64,000 nucleotides of DNA from Hysterangium stoloniferum (GCA_015178975.1 WHVD01000056.1:248001-312000); one strand, 5' to 3'. Positions 33,833 to 46,261 are shown, numbered from the stretch's first letter. Numbers and translations: made by a program. Notes: generated from the letters alone by a model not told the origin.

Positions 33833-34213
33833 CTGCGAGACCAACCGCTGGGCTCCAGATTGCTTTTGCCTGGGAGAGCGGGATCTATCCCAGCCAGTTC
33901 TTCCAAGGAGCCACTGCCTTTAGCCTTTTCGATTAGCAAGATCCCCCTTAAGGAACTAGCCAATGACTCACCTGAATTGACTTCCAAACCAGACAAAGGA
34001 GTACGTACTGAAAGAGTCGCACGGGCCTTGCAGGATTGTACTATAGAACCAGAATCGTCTCGATTAGTACCAATCTTTGTAGGAGATCTTATTGGTGACC
34101 AATGGATAGTCGAGGGAGTTGTCTTGCAGAACGACAATGGGAGTATACTAGCTGCTCCCACCACTGCCATCTCTAGGAAACACACCATGATACCTCTCGC
34201 TAATCCATCTCTG

Positions 34214-34840
34214 TGTGAAGAGTAGTGGAAGTTCTAACCGTTCTATATACGAAGAATATCGACCGTTTAGGTATGACACTAAGATGTATTGACTGTCGAA
34301 GTCTAATACAGAATGAACACGTATTGACTATTTAGTTCAATACAGTAGAAGGAAGTAGCTATCTAGAATAAGGTAGAGAGCTAAACGAATAAGTAGAATC
34401 GACTGTCAAGTGCGATTCTGAACGACTGCTCGAGAGTAAAGTAGAGTACTAGAGAGTTGAATAATTGAATAGTGTGGATGTGGTCCATGTGAGTTGTGAT
34501 AAGGATTGAGTTTCGACTGGTACAGTTCGAAACTCTGATAGAGTAGATAGCTAAAGCCCGTCTGTGACGGTCGAGACGATACACCAATCACAACTTACAG
34601 GCCACTAATGGGTGTATGGGTAAGTCGTGGTTGCGGTGTAAAAAGTGTCTGAGTTCTAAACTACGGGCTAGAATACACAAGTCTGGCATGTGTGCGCCCA
34701 CAAGAGTCGATGTACTGCATACATAGGTCGTCGAACTAATTATAGATATAATAAAAGAGAGAAAATAGAAATAATAAAGGAAATATAGTAAGAGCTCATC
34801 TGACTATATTTCCTGAGTGTATTTCGCCATACCTCTCACA
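34214..34840 (-). mobile_element. Solo LTR-A, TSD CTCTG
   Basis: 627 bp in minus orientation, flanked by CTCTG at 34209-34213 and 34841-34845. A more diverged LTR-A variant: ACTACTCTTCACA-type end and variants such as CGACTGCTCGAGAGTAAAG. Confidence 0.93.
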
Positions 34841-35052
34841 CTCTGACACCAAGAATCATCAGACGAGGGGAAACCGTTGGATTAATTCACAATGCGAAAA
34901 AATGGGCCCAGACTCCTAGATCTTCGACTGAGAAAGCATTGATGCAGTCAACAGCAACCAAGATCGCCCATCTCGTCGAGAGTCTATCAAGAATAGAAGA
35001 GGAGCGTGTCCTTAATCCTCAATCTTCCGCACTGCCCCCAGAATGGGAACTC

Positions 35053-36799
35053 TGTAATGTATTAGCCTTATTTTAATATTATTTTCTGGAAAAAGGAGTC
35101 CAATGCTCTATCAAAGTGTGCAAATACTCAATTCACTACAAGGTAAAATAATTTAAGTATTTGATATTAATCAGTGGCAGCCTAAATAGACTTAGAACCC
35201 CTGAAGTCAAGAGTTTACTTGAATATATGCACCCTACTTCACAAAGAAGGTTTTGAGAGCTGCTTGTGCAAGCTTGTTCTTTTTCTGTGATAATAACTAC
35301 TAAAATAAGAATAACAATTTACTGATTCCAAAGCTAGATTTAACTTCAATGCTAGCTAGTTTATATATATTTTATACTATTTGTCAAACAGTAAAAATAT
35401 TTATAAACGAGTCAAAAGATTAGATATAGAATAAAACACTATTTGGCTAATATATGCTTTATTTACACTAACCTACAGGGTCTACTGTGATACTAACTTA
35501 TCAGGATCTTAATGTAGTCTTAGGATCTTGCAAGGATATTCTCAGTATTTATTTATGTGAATATGTTTTACTGATTCACAATAAATGAGTAAGGGAACAG
35601 GGATTATTTGTAATGTAATAATCAGTCAAATTACTCAACAAGAGGTGACTGAAGTTTTAGATTACCAATAACAAGAAATGTAACAAGGATTACTTGCAAT
35701 GTAATAATCAGTCAAATTACTCAACAAGAGGTGACTGAAGTCTTAAACTACAAATAACAAGATATGTAACAAGCAGTCAAATTACTCAACAAGAGGTGAC
35801 AGGGAATCCTAGGTGCCAGATGCTCAACTAAGAGGTGGCAATAAACTGCTAGCTGCAGTGACACACTGATGTGGTGATAAATTGGTTGATAAGATTGGTT
35901 GTATTTCATGGCTGGAGCAGAGCTCCTTATATACACTGAGATGTGAGACATTTAGAGACATATTGAACTTTATTTCTATCCTATTTTAGCTATTTTACTT
36001 GGAATGTTTTAGACATTTCTGCCATTCTCTACTGTAGCATATATGATGACATAATGTATGACATAATATTCCCAGATGACATAACATATGACTTAATATT
36101 CCCAAATGACATAATGTATGACATAATATTCCCGCGCTAGTGCGCGTGTGACACCTGTCGCGCCTTGTGACTGTCGCGCGCCTTTGTGACTGTCGCGCGC
36201 CTTTGTGACTGTCGCGCGCCTTTGTGACTGTCGCGCGCCCTTGTGACTGTCGCGCGCCTTTGTGACTGTCGCGCGCCCTCGTGACTGTCACTCGTTGTGA
36301 CGACGGTCACTTGTTGTGACGACGGTCACTTGTTGTGACGACGGTCACTCGTTGTGACGACCGGTCACTTGTTGTGACGACCGGTCACTTGCTGTGACGA
36401 CCGGTCACTTGCTGTGACGACCGGTCACTTGCTGTGACGACCGGTCACTTGCTGTGACGACCGGTCACTTGCTGTGACGACCGGTCACTTGCTGTGACGA
36501 CCGGTCACTTGCTGTGACGACCGGTCACTTGCTGTGACGAATATTCCCGCGCGTTGTGTAATAAGCGCCAGGTGGCCGGTTTGAAGATATATAGTTAAAA
36601 AAGAATAAAAAGTAGAAATTTCGTAGCTCCCTCAATTTATAAGATAAAAATGCAAAATAAATTGCATAAATTCAATATAAATTAAGAGAATATTGTACAA
36701 TTTTTATAATCGCGATATAAGTACATTTAGAAGCCTTTGTTAAGAATTTCGTTTTGGGGAAATTGTGAAAAATAGAAAAACCTTTTAAAATACATGACA
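35053..36799 (+). mobile_element. Solo LTR-D (unrelated family), TSD AACTC
   Basis: 1747 bp, beginning TGTAATGTATT and ending AATACATGACA (inverted ends), flanked by AACTC at 35048-35052 and 36800-36804. Inserted in the pol region of alpha copy 3; the uninterrupted homologous site is visible on the minus strand near 52530-52540. A second, left-truncated LTR-D lies at 45511-46261. No internal region of this family is in the window, so its superfamily is uncertain. Confidence 0.88.
36161..36541. repeat. Two adjacent 20-bp minisatellites inside LTR-D
   Basis: About six units of CTTTGTGACTGTCGCGCGCC run from about 36161 to 36288. Thirteen units of GGTCACTTGCTGTGACGACC (19-20 bp) then run to 36541. 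Each unit of the second array is itself a near-palindrome, GGTCAC...GTGACGACC. The other LTR-D copy has only about four diverged units (45905-46005). Confidence 0.9.
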
Positions 36800-38121
36800 A
36801 ACTCACAGACGATTTTGACCCGGCAGGCCCTAAAACGTCAGAGGTTGCCACCACGGAAACGTTTCGTGCGGAAGATCTGCATAAGCTGGTTAACTTAGGA
36901 CCTGACATCCCTACCGACATCTCCTCCCGCTTGGAGTCGGTATTAACTAAGAATGTCCTAGCCTTCGGAGTAGATGGGCAACTGGGATAAGTAGATGGCA
37001 AGGTCAATGTCCCGTTGAAAGAGGGCACGCAACCTATTTCAATGTCAATGTTCCCAACCTCCCCAGCTAATAGGAAAGTCATTGATGAACAAATGGATAC
37101 TTGGTTCCAACAGGGAGTAATCGAACCATCCAAGAGCCCTTGGGGGGTGCCAGCCTTTGTCGTCTATCGCAACGGGAAACCACAAGTAGTGATCGACTAT
37201 AGAAAGTTGAACAGCCTAACAGTTCCCGACGAATTCCCACTGCCACGCCAGTCGGAAATCATGCAAGCGCTCTCGGGCTCCAACATCTTATCTTCCTTCG
37301 ATGCACTAGCCGGTTTTACCCAACTTGAAATGTTAGAGGAAGACAAGCCAAAGACCGCCTTCAGATCCCATCGAGGACTGTGGCAATTCAGGAGAATGCC
37401 CTTTGGACTTCATAATGGACCTTCTATATTCCAAAGGGTTATGCAAACCGTACTTGCACCTTACTTATGGATATTCTGCCTAGTTTATATTGACAACATC
37501 ATGATCTTTTCTAAGACATGGGACGACCATCTAGAACATTTAGACCAGGTTTTACAAGCCATAATTGCTGCGGGAATAACTCTCTCACCTAAAAAGTGCT
37601 ACATGGGTACTACTAGGACATAAGGTGTCTAGACTCGGCTTTTTGACCCATCAAGAAAAGGTCGCCGCTATATTATAATTAGCTACGCCTTCTAAGATAG
37701 CAGATCTTCAACATTTTACTAGGACATAAGGTGTCTAGACTCGGCTTTTTGACCCATCAAGAAAAGGTCGCCGCTATATTAGAATTAGCTACGCCTTCTA
37801 AGATAGCAGATCTTCAACATTTTCTAGGGATGGTTCTGTACTTCTTTGCATACATACCATTTTACTCCTGGACGGTTGCTCCACTTTTCAACCTCTTGAA
37901 GAAAGGAGTTTGTTGGAATTGGGATTCTGAACATGCCCGAGCTTTTGAGGACATCAAGATTGCGTTGAGCTCAGCTCCAGTACTCGGACACCCCACAAGC
38001 GGTATGCCTTATCAGTTATACACAGACGCTTTGGACTTCGCGCTAGGATGTTGTCTCCAACAAATACAGAAAATGATGCTTAAGGACCTAAAGGATACAA
38101 AAATTTATGCCCAAGCACGAG
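36800..38121 (+). pseudogene. Alpha reverse transcriptase and RNase H start, copy 3
   Basis: RT motifs are visible: KSPWGVPAFVVYRNGKPQVV, VIDYRKLNSLTVPDEFPLPR, FRRMPFGLHNGPSIFQRVMQ and the catalytic-site block LVYIDNIMIFSKTWDDHLEH. The RNase H entry YTDALDFALGCCLQQIQ lies near 38020. It is followed by a solo LTR at 38122. Broken. Confidence 0.85.
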
Positions 38122-38752
38122 TGTGAGAGGTATGGCGAAATACACTCAGGAAATATAGTCGGATGTGCTCTTACTATATTTCCTTTATTATTTCTATTTT
38201 CTCTCTTTCATTATACCTATAATTAGTTCAACGACCTATGTATGTGGTACATCGACTCTTGTGGGTGCACACACGCCAGACTTATGTATTCTAGCGCCAG
38301 TAGTTTAGAACTCAGACACCTTTTACACCACAACCACGACTTACCCAGACACCCATTAGTGTCCTGTAAGTTGTGATTGGTGTATCGTCTCGACCATCAC
38401 AGACGGGCTTTAGCTACTCATTCAAACTGAGTTTTGAACTGTATCAGTCGAAACTCAATCCCTATCTCAACTCACGTGGACTACATCCACGCTACTCTAT
38501 TATTCGACTCTCTAACTACTCTACTTGCACTCGAGCAGTTGTCCAGAATCGCACTTAATTAGTTGATTCTGCTTATTCGTTCTAGCTATCTACCTTACTT
38601 TAGATAGCTATTTCTCTCTACCGTATTGAACTACATAGTCAATATGTGTTCGGTCCGTATTAGACTTAGACAGTCAATACATAATGGTATCGTACTTCAA
38701 CGGTCGATATTCTTCGTATATAGAACAGTTAGAACTTCTACCACTCTTCACA
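38122..38752 (+). mobile_element. Solo LTR-A, TSD ACGAG
   Basis: 631 bp flanked by ACGAG at 38117-38121 and 38753-38757. Inserted in the RNase H region of alpha copy 3 in the same orientation as the host element. Confidence 0.94.
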
Positions 38753-40410
38753 ACGAGCAGCCTTCAATCAATCACGAGACGTGCCCATCTTTGTTACTCG
38801 TTATAAAACCAAGGAGCCAGAATTCACCTGGATGGATTCCTGGGCCGTAGATTTTGATGACACCAGTGTCACAGTCGAACGCGTTATTGCCTATTGGAGC
38901 CGTACATTCAAGAAAGCAGAATGTAACTATTCAGCCACAGAGCGAGAAGCATTAGCCGCTGAAGAAGGATTAGTCCATTTCCAGCCCTTTATCGAAGGAG
39001 AACATATCCTTCTGATCACTGACCATGTGGCGTTACAATGGGCCAGATCTTACAAGAATACTAATCGTCAACTGGCCGCATGGGGGTGGTATATGCTGCA
39101 TACCCTGGTCTGGAAATCCTACATAGAGCAGGACGAATACATAGCAATGTTGACCCACTGTCCAGACTTCCTCGAGTACCGGACTATGCTAGCCCCGCGA
39201 GAGACGACCTTTTACCGATCATAGCGGATTCTTATAACCAGAATGACAACGAGACGTTATGGGAGAACAAACCAGCGGAAGAAGCTGTCTTTCTCACTCA
39301 TCATGAGTTAGTCGAACCAGTTGGAACCATGGAAGAGGTCCCCCAAACAAAATGGGACTTGCACAACCTCCCTAGAAAGGATGAAACTGATGAAGCGAAT
39401 TTTACTCTCTCGAATCCACAATTGCTTATAGAGATCGACGAAAATTACGCTAAGGAACTTCGCGATGGATACCAGAAAGATCCTGCCTTCAGAAATCATT
39501 ACACCACCGATCCCATTTCTCCAAACATGGTAACTACTCCTTTGCATTATTTCATCGGCAAGAATAAGCTATTGTTCTTTCGAGATTCGGACTGGAAAGG
39601 TCGAATCTGCGTTCCTAGCAGCATGACGACAACCATACTCAAGCTGATACATGATAATCCCTTCAAAGGAGCTCATGCAGGTGGCCACAGACTCTTTAAA
39701 CTGATGAAAGACCGTTTCTTCTGGCCGAGGATGTTGCATGACTGCGTGGCGTACGCTCACAGCTGCAAGGAGCTCTTCGACCTGCGGATGTACCCCTAAG
39801 GCCATTTGAGGTTGTCTCGATGGACCTGATTACCGGATTGCCTCCTTCTACAGAGGGTGCTTATTCAGCCATCTTCGTCGCCATGGATAAACTCATGCGT
39901 TTCTTAATCTGTGAACCCACCACTTCAGATCTATCTGCAGAAGGATTCACGTGAATCTTCGTGAATAAGGTAGCCGCTCCTTTCAGCCTACCTTCAAGGA
40001 TAATCTGTGGTTGAGACAAGAGGTGGACCTGTAGGTTCTGGAGAGAGGTCTGCAAAGTATACGGAAGTGCCTTTGCAGTATCCTCGTCCCACCATCCTCA
40101 GACCGACAGTCAAATGGAGAACACCAATGCTATCATGGAGCAAATGCTCAGAGTGTACTGCACCTCTTCGAAGGAGGAATGGTCTAAATGGACACAAGTA
40201 GTGGCTCATACCTACAATTCGACGGTTCAAAGCTCAACAAGCTATATGCTGGCCTTTTTGCTGATGGGCTACTTACCAAGAGGAATGTCTAGCTGTCTAG
40301 GAGGGGATGACCCTGTGGTTCCCAGAGAATTATTGGATAGCCCCGTAGCCGACCAATGGATCTTAGAATTGGAAAACCACCGACAAGTGGTGCGGGATTC
40401 GATTGCGTGA
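38753..40410 (+). pseudogene. Alpha RNase H and integrase, copy 3
   Basis: RNase H: VIAYWSRTFKKAECNYSATE, HILLITDHVALQWARS. The integrase HHCC zinc-binding region lies around 39660-39780 (HAGGHRLFKLMKDRFFWPRM). Its catalytic core follows with VSMDLITGLPPSTEG near 39818 and SSSHHPQTD-like sequence near 40085. Broken in several places. Confidence 0.82.
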
Positions 40411-40452
40411 GCACAAGAAACCCAAGCTCGTAGCTACAATAAGAGACGGAGA

Positions 40453-40899
40453 TTGGTGGAAGATATCTCAGAGGGAGATTATGTTTTGATTAATCCCCAT
40501 TCTCTCAAGCTCGTCGAAGCCAAGGGACCCGGAAGGAAACTTATACAAAGACGGATAGGGCCATTCGAAGTCTTGGAGAAGATAAATCCTCAAGTCTTCC
40601 GACTCCGCATTCCCTCGGAATATCAATTACACCCAGTGATTAATCGAGACCATCTTAAAAAGTACCATCTCTCCCCTAAGGAATTCGGATCCAGGGAGTT
40701 ACTCGAGAATCCTCGAGAACTCAATCGTAACGATGAGGAGTACGAAGTAGAAGCTATAGTAGGGCACAAAAAGCATCGAAATCGACTCCTTTTCCAGGTT
40801 CAATGGAAAGGATATGGACCGGAGGAGGACACCTGGTTAAATGGCAATGACCTTCGTAATGCTCCCACTCTTCTTAGAGCTTACAAGACTATTTATTGA
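40453..40899 (+). pseudogene. Alpha integrase tail and chromodomain, copy 3
   Basis: An open stretch of 148 codons with the same SH3-like tail and C-terminal chromodomain (EYEVEAIVGHKKH, FQVQWKGYGPEEDTWLNGND) as at 15029-15619. The sequence directly after it (CTTACAAGACTATTTATTG near 40880) is the empty counterpart of the DNA-transposon insertion at 62449. Confidence 0.85.
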
Positions 40900-41097
40900 A
40901 TCTAATGATCATTTCACATCCTTACAATGACAACACTGTTTATCTACTTCTAGCTCTACCCCCCACTTTCATCCCCCTCGGCCTTTCACCTCAATAACCG
41001 AGCGGAGCTTGAATTAATATAAAATATGTAAATTCGCTAAAGAAAATTTTATTCTCCTATCTCTTCCCTCCACGTCAACCTCTCAAATCAGTACACT

Positions 41098-44000
41098 ATG
41101 TCGCAGGAGCAACAACCCAAACCCAAGTTCCCCAACTTCAAAAGAATACTGCGACCTCAACCGATTAATACCTCTACCACACCGTCTCATACTGAACAAG
41201 TCGAGCACTCCACGAGTAATTATGGAACGCCTTTGCCAATACCCTCCACTGCGCAGGGCGACACGGCGGGAACATCCACCAACTCGGGGAACGGAACCGT
41301 CTTTACTCCATACGCTCCTCTCCCCAAACCCTGATTTCCCAATTTTAAAAGAATACCTCGACCTCAAACTACAGTTCCTTCTTCCCCACCACCTCGAACA
41401 GAAACTGTCGAGCATGTGGAGGAGACCTCATCGTCCATGAACCCTACGCGGATGGACTCCGTTTCAAAAGCTACACCATGGTCCTCTAATACTTGGGGGG
41501 CTCCCTTGGGAACATGGAGCGAAACCTTACCACCTTCTCATAGTATTTTCCCTTCTACTGAAGAGGAGATCAAAAAGAAACAGCAGTCTGAGACTTTCTC
41601 TGTGCAGGTCCAGGAGGAATTGAAAACGCTTAAACAGAAGAGGAGAGAGGAGTACTTGGAAGGACAGCGGAGGATGGGGGCTAGGGATAATGTCCCTTCA
41701 AGGTGGACATGGCAGGAATGAAGGAGAATGGAAGGGCATGATAATCCTTCAATCATCGCTCCCCCCTTCGGGTCATGAATGGATGGATTTCGATGAAACG
41801 GATTGCAGTGACGGGGGCACGCCATGTGTTTGGAGTGTGGGACAAAAAAGTAGGAAAGGAAAAGATGGGGTCACCTTCTACGATTGGGACAAAATACGAA
41901 GGATCAAATTAAAAAGCATTGCATTGCAACATGGAGATGGAGTTGCACTACCTCCCAGACCCCCTTCACAACGTGGACCTCAGGAACGGACCTACCGGAT
42001 GGGGCCCAGTGAGCTTTCATGTGACTCGGAGGACGACCAATCTCGCTACCCCACCTACGACAGCAAGTACCTCGGTGCTGACTGCCATGAAGGTTTCCTA
42101 CTCCCTGACAACATTTACTTCTTCACAAGTGATCCTAACCAACGATGAAAGCTACCGACTTCCGTCAGAGCTTGGAGGGGGTACTGTCCAGCAGACTCTG
42201 CGATGCCATCCAGTTCCACTCACCTCCCTTCACCTCCGCTGGTCTCTTCTGTACCCACATTACAGCGCTTTACACCCTTTTCAGAGTTACTGGGAGGTCT
42301 TGAACCATTGGCCGAGCTGCCTTCTCTTCCCCCTATACCATTACCCCTCCCCTTCGCAGGACATTCCCTTATATCACCTTCCTCATCCACACCCAAGCCT
42401 TCTCCAGCACTGTGGCCAATCTCACCCCTCCGCACGTCACCTGACCCTCTCATCGCCTCCCACCCTACTCCGATGCCTTTGGTCCCTGTGGTGTCGAACA
42501 CTCCCCTTATTTCCTCGACAACGCGGAGTCCACCGCCCGCCTCTCCCTACTCCCCTTGCATTTCTTTGGGAAGCCCCATTCAGCATCCTAATGTTACATT
42601 CATGGAGGTTGATCACCCTATCCTGGAAGTTCTCGCAATGCCTATGGAGGAAGTCCTCGAGGCACCTCTCTCAGCCACAGATGTCTCCAAGTGTGAAGAG
42701 TGGTAGAAGTTCTAACCGTTCTATATACGAAGAATATCGACTGTTGAAGTACGATACCACGATGTATTGACTGTCTAAGTCTAATACGGACCAAACGCGT
42801 ATTGACTATTTAGTTCAATACAGTAGAGATAAATAGCTATCTAAAGTAAGGTAGATAGCTAGAACGAATAAGCAGAATCAACTGGTTAAGTGCAATTCTG
42901 GATAACTGCTCGAGTGCAAGTAGAGTAGTTAGAGAGTCGAATAATAGAGTAGCGTGGATGTAGTCCACGCGAGTTGAGATAGGGATTGAGTTTTGACTGA
43001 TACAGTTCGAAACTCAGTTTGAATGAGTAGCTAAAGCCCATCTGTGACGGTCAAGACGATACACCAATCACAACTTACAGGACACTAACGGGTGTCTGGG
43101 TAAGTCGTGGTTGCGGTGTAAAAAGTATCTGAGTTCTAAACTACCGGCGCTAGAATACATAAGTCTGGCGTGTGTGCGCCCACAAGAGTCGATGTACCGC
43201 ATACATAGGTCGTCGAACTAATTATAGGTATAATGAAAGAGAGAAAATAGAAATAATAAAGGAAATATAGTAAGAGCACATCCGACTATACTTCCTGAGT
43301 GTATTTCGCCATACCTCTCACACCAAGGAACCCCCCCCCAGTAATGGAAGTCTTCGAGGAGCCTCCCCCCTTAAGCGAAAAAGCAAAAGGGAAATGAAGA
43401 ACTGATATTCAGGCCGACGAGCCCCTTGTCATTGACCCCCCCCCGGCCCACCCCATTCGCAGCCCCCGCCACAGCCGCCCTCTCCCTTCCACTCTCAGGA
43501 TACGGCTGGCCCCTCTCATCCCTTCCAGTCAAGTTGGATGCGCATGTCCATTAATTACCCCTCCAACATCTTCACTGTGGGACGCACATTAACGCGACTG
43601 GGACCAACCCTGCGGCACCCCCTCCTTAAAGGGCATATTCAGGGGTATAGCAGGTCTCTCACGTTGTCGGACCACATGAGTGCTTTTTACTTATGCATCA
43701 ACGACCCTAAGGAACAGCTGCGTTTAGTGGAGGATATCGAACGGGTGGAACTCTCCATGTTTCAGTCCTTACTTGTCAACTCTTCTTGTGTTCTTTCTGA
43801 ACACACCAACCCACTCAGCAGCAGACCTCGTTGACTTGTTGGAGCAACTGTTGCCGGATTTGGACACCTTGAGAGGAATCCCCCCTGGGGGAGACATGAG
43901 CTCCACACTGCTTATCACCCCTACCCCACCATCACTACACCCTTGACCCCCTCTCATTGCCCACATTACTGACGCTTCCGCTGATCATGTTCGTGCCATA

Positions 44001-44238
44001 ATTCGAATGCGCCAAAAGGCCTACGGTCGTTGGGTCTCGTCGATCCAAAAACTGGATGGGTTGACATCCGCCAATGATGCTTCGAAGCGGGAGGACATTG
44101 CTCTTTCCTTTCGTGCCAAGCATCTCGCCTGGGGCAACGCTATCCTACACCTTGGGGGTTCATCGCAGGACGCATGGGGAGGAGTTCCAAGCATCCTTTG
44201 ACATCTTCTTTGACATAGCTCTTCGACCTGGGGGGCAC
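41098..44238 (+). pseudogene. Extra 3' coding-like region of family alpha, copy 3
   Basis: Starts MSQEQQPKPKFPNFKRIL at 41098 and runs to the polypurine tract before the 3' LTR at 44239, interrupted by a solo LTR at 42692-43322. It shows the same segment order as at 15823-18980, including the acidic patch (SCDSEDDQSRYPTYDSKYLG), the Pro-rich stretch and the compact segment with INYPSNIFTVGRTLTRLGP. Broken; function unknown. Confidence 0.6.
42692..43322 (-). mobile_element. Solo LTR-A, TSD CCAAG
   Basis: 631 bp in minus orientation, flanked by CCAAG at 42687-42691 and 43323-43327. Inserted in the extra 3' region of alpha copy 3. The uninterrupted counterpart is near 18070. Confidence 0.94.
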
Positions 44239-45510
44239 TGTGAGAGGTATGGCGAAATACACTCAGGAAATATAGTCGGATGAGCTCTTACTATATTTCC
44301 TTTATTATTTCTATTTTCTCTCTTTTATTATATCTATAATTAGTTCGACAACCTATGTATGCGGTACATCGACTCTTGTGGGTGTACACACGCCAGACTT
44401 ATGTATTCTAGCGCCCGTAGTTTAGAACTCAGACACTTTTACACTGCAACCATGACTTACCCAGACACCTGTTAGTGTCCTGTAAGTTGTGATTGGTGTA
44501 TTGTCTCGACCGTCACAGACGGGCTTTAGCTATCTACTCAATCTGACTTTTGAACTGTACCAGTCGAAACTCAATCCTTATCTCAACCCACGTGGACTAC
44601 ATCCACGCTACTCTATTATCTGACTCTCTAGTTACTCTACTTGTGAAGGGTATGCATATATCATGATTGGACTGTGGAATAATACATATATTATAGTATT
44701 ATATTATTTAGTTCTTACTCTTTTTCCCTAACTCTCTAGATCTTCGAGCATACCCGTATTTCTTAGTTCGAAGTCTTGTGTATATCTATGGGCGCTCTCA
44801 GCGCTAAACGGAGACAACTTTTTACCCAGCAGACACCACTTCGTAACGACTCAGACGTCGAATAACAAGAGGTGTCAAGGGTAGTATCTCAGCTACCATA
44901 AAGGTAGTATTCTCTAGTCTACTAGTAGCCTTTTGAACTCGAACCGCTAAGGTCGAGTTCCGCTTTCAAGACTTTGCGCTCGTCGACACCGTAGTCGACT
45001 CACGCTACTAATACTCTATCCTAGACATTCAGTCTTTAGCTGAGTATCTTTCTTATTTCTAGCTACTAGTTGTACCGTAAAAGGTCAACTCGTTATCTTA
45101 CTGTTCTAAGCCGTCACGAGCAACTATACAGTTGCTCTTGAGGCGTGCAGCGTGTTCTTATACTAGTACTAACAGTCTAGTAGTCTATAGTATTGTACTG
45201 ACGGTCAATACTCTCTAATAGTAGTTGAATAAACACTATTCTTCGTATATAGAGCGGTCAGAATCCACCACTCTTCACACTACTTTGCACTCGAGCAGTC
45301 GTTCAGAATCGCACTGAACAGTCGATTCTACTTATTCGTTCTAGCTATCTACTTACTTTAGATAGCCACTTCTCTCTACCGTATTGAACTAAGCAGTCAA
45401 TACGTGTTCAGTCTGTATTAGACTTAGACAGTCAATACATCGTGGTATCGTACCTAAACGGTCGATATTCTTCGTATATAGAATGGTTAGAACGTCTACC
45501 ACTCTTCACA
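44239..45510 (+). repeat. 3' LTR-A of alpha copy 3, split by a solo LTR-B
   Basis: Starts after the CTGGGGGGCAC polypurine-type tract, runs to 44641, and resumes at 45280-45510. About 629 bp without the insert. The right flank CTAAG continues into a truncated LTR-D. Confidence 0.9.
44642..45279 (+). mobile_element. Solo LTR-B nested in LTR-A, TSD CTACT
   Basis: 638 bp, TGTGAAGGGTATGCATATAT to CTCTTCACA, flanked by CTACT at 44637-44641 and 45280-45284. Because it lies inside the 3' LTR of alpha copy 3, LTR-B elements were active after that copy inserted. Confidence 0.95.
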
Positions 45511-46261
45511 CTAAGTGTATGTATGTATTTGTCCAACAGCCCAATTAGGGGTGGAATATAACTGCTGCTGCAGTGGCACACTGATGTGGCTGGTTAAGAT
45601 GATTAAAATGAGTTAAAATGAGTTATATTTCAGTGGTGGAGCAGAGCTCCTTATATACAGTAAAATCTGAGACATGGGAGAATGTTCTAGCTACTTGTTT
45701 TACCTATTTTTAGCTATTTTACCTGGAATCTGCTGGAATATTCCAGGAATTTCTACTACTTTCCATTGTAGCATATATGCTGATGTAATGTTCTCACGCG
45801 TCGTGAAGTTGCTGATTTCGTGTGCACACACTGATTACTTAATTTTCCTGTGCATGTCACAATGTTTCCATATGTGTGACGTTATGATTATTCAGCCATT
45901 TGTGACAGCTGGGTCGCATTTGTGACAAGTCGTCGCATTTTGTGACAATGGTCACTTGTTGTGACAAATGTCACCTGTTGTGACAAATATCACTTGTTGT
46001 GACGAATTTTCCCGTGCATTGTGCAATAAGCGCCAGATGGCCGACTTAGAAGATATTTAGATAAAAAAGAATAAACAGTAGAAATTCGATAACTCCCAAA
46101 ATAAATGATAAAAATATGAAATAAATTGTAAAAATCAAGTTAATTTCAAGAGACTATTGTACAATAATTTCGTCACAATATAAGTACATTTAAACATGTT
46201 TTTATCAATTTGTTTAGGGGGAGATTGGTTAAAAATTGGAAAAACCTAAAAATACATAACA
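45511..46261 (+). mobile_element. LTR-D, left-truncated copy
   Basis: Matches 35830-36799 (CTGCAGTG.CACACTGATGTGG, AGCAGAGCTCCTTATATACA, GTGCAATAAGCGCCAG) and ends AATACATAACA at 46261. The left part is missing; it abuts the alpha 3' LTR. The palindromic minisatellite is short here (about 45905-46005). Confidence 0.8.

Larger units (their letters stand above)
29097..45510 (+). mobile_element. Ty3/Gypsy family alpha copy 3, both LTRs present, riddled with nested insertions (fossil)
   Basis: 5' LTR-A 29097-29713 and 3' LTR-A 44239-45510. Internal parts in order: gag 29792-32542, protease 32672-33204, RT and RNase H 36800-38121, RNase H and integrase 38753-40410, chromodomain 40453-40899, extra 3' region 41098-44238. 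Nested in it are solo LTRs at 33205-33832, 34214-34840, 35053-36799, 38122-38752 and 42692-43322, and 44642-45279 inside the 3' LTR. Without them the element is about 11 kb. The LTRs differ at roughly 30 of 620 positions by eye (about 95 percent), older than the copy flanked by 18981 and 57101. Broken in many places. Confidence 0.87.

Noticed and set aside
36161-36541. Regular short repeats resembling a CRISPR array
   Set aside because: Units are strictly tandem with no spacers and lie inside a solo LTR of a fungal genome. The same applies to 783-982.
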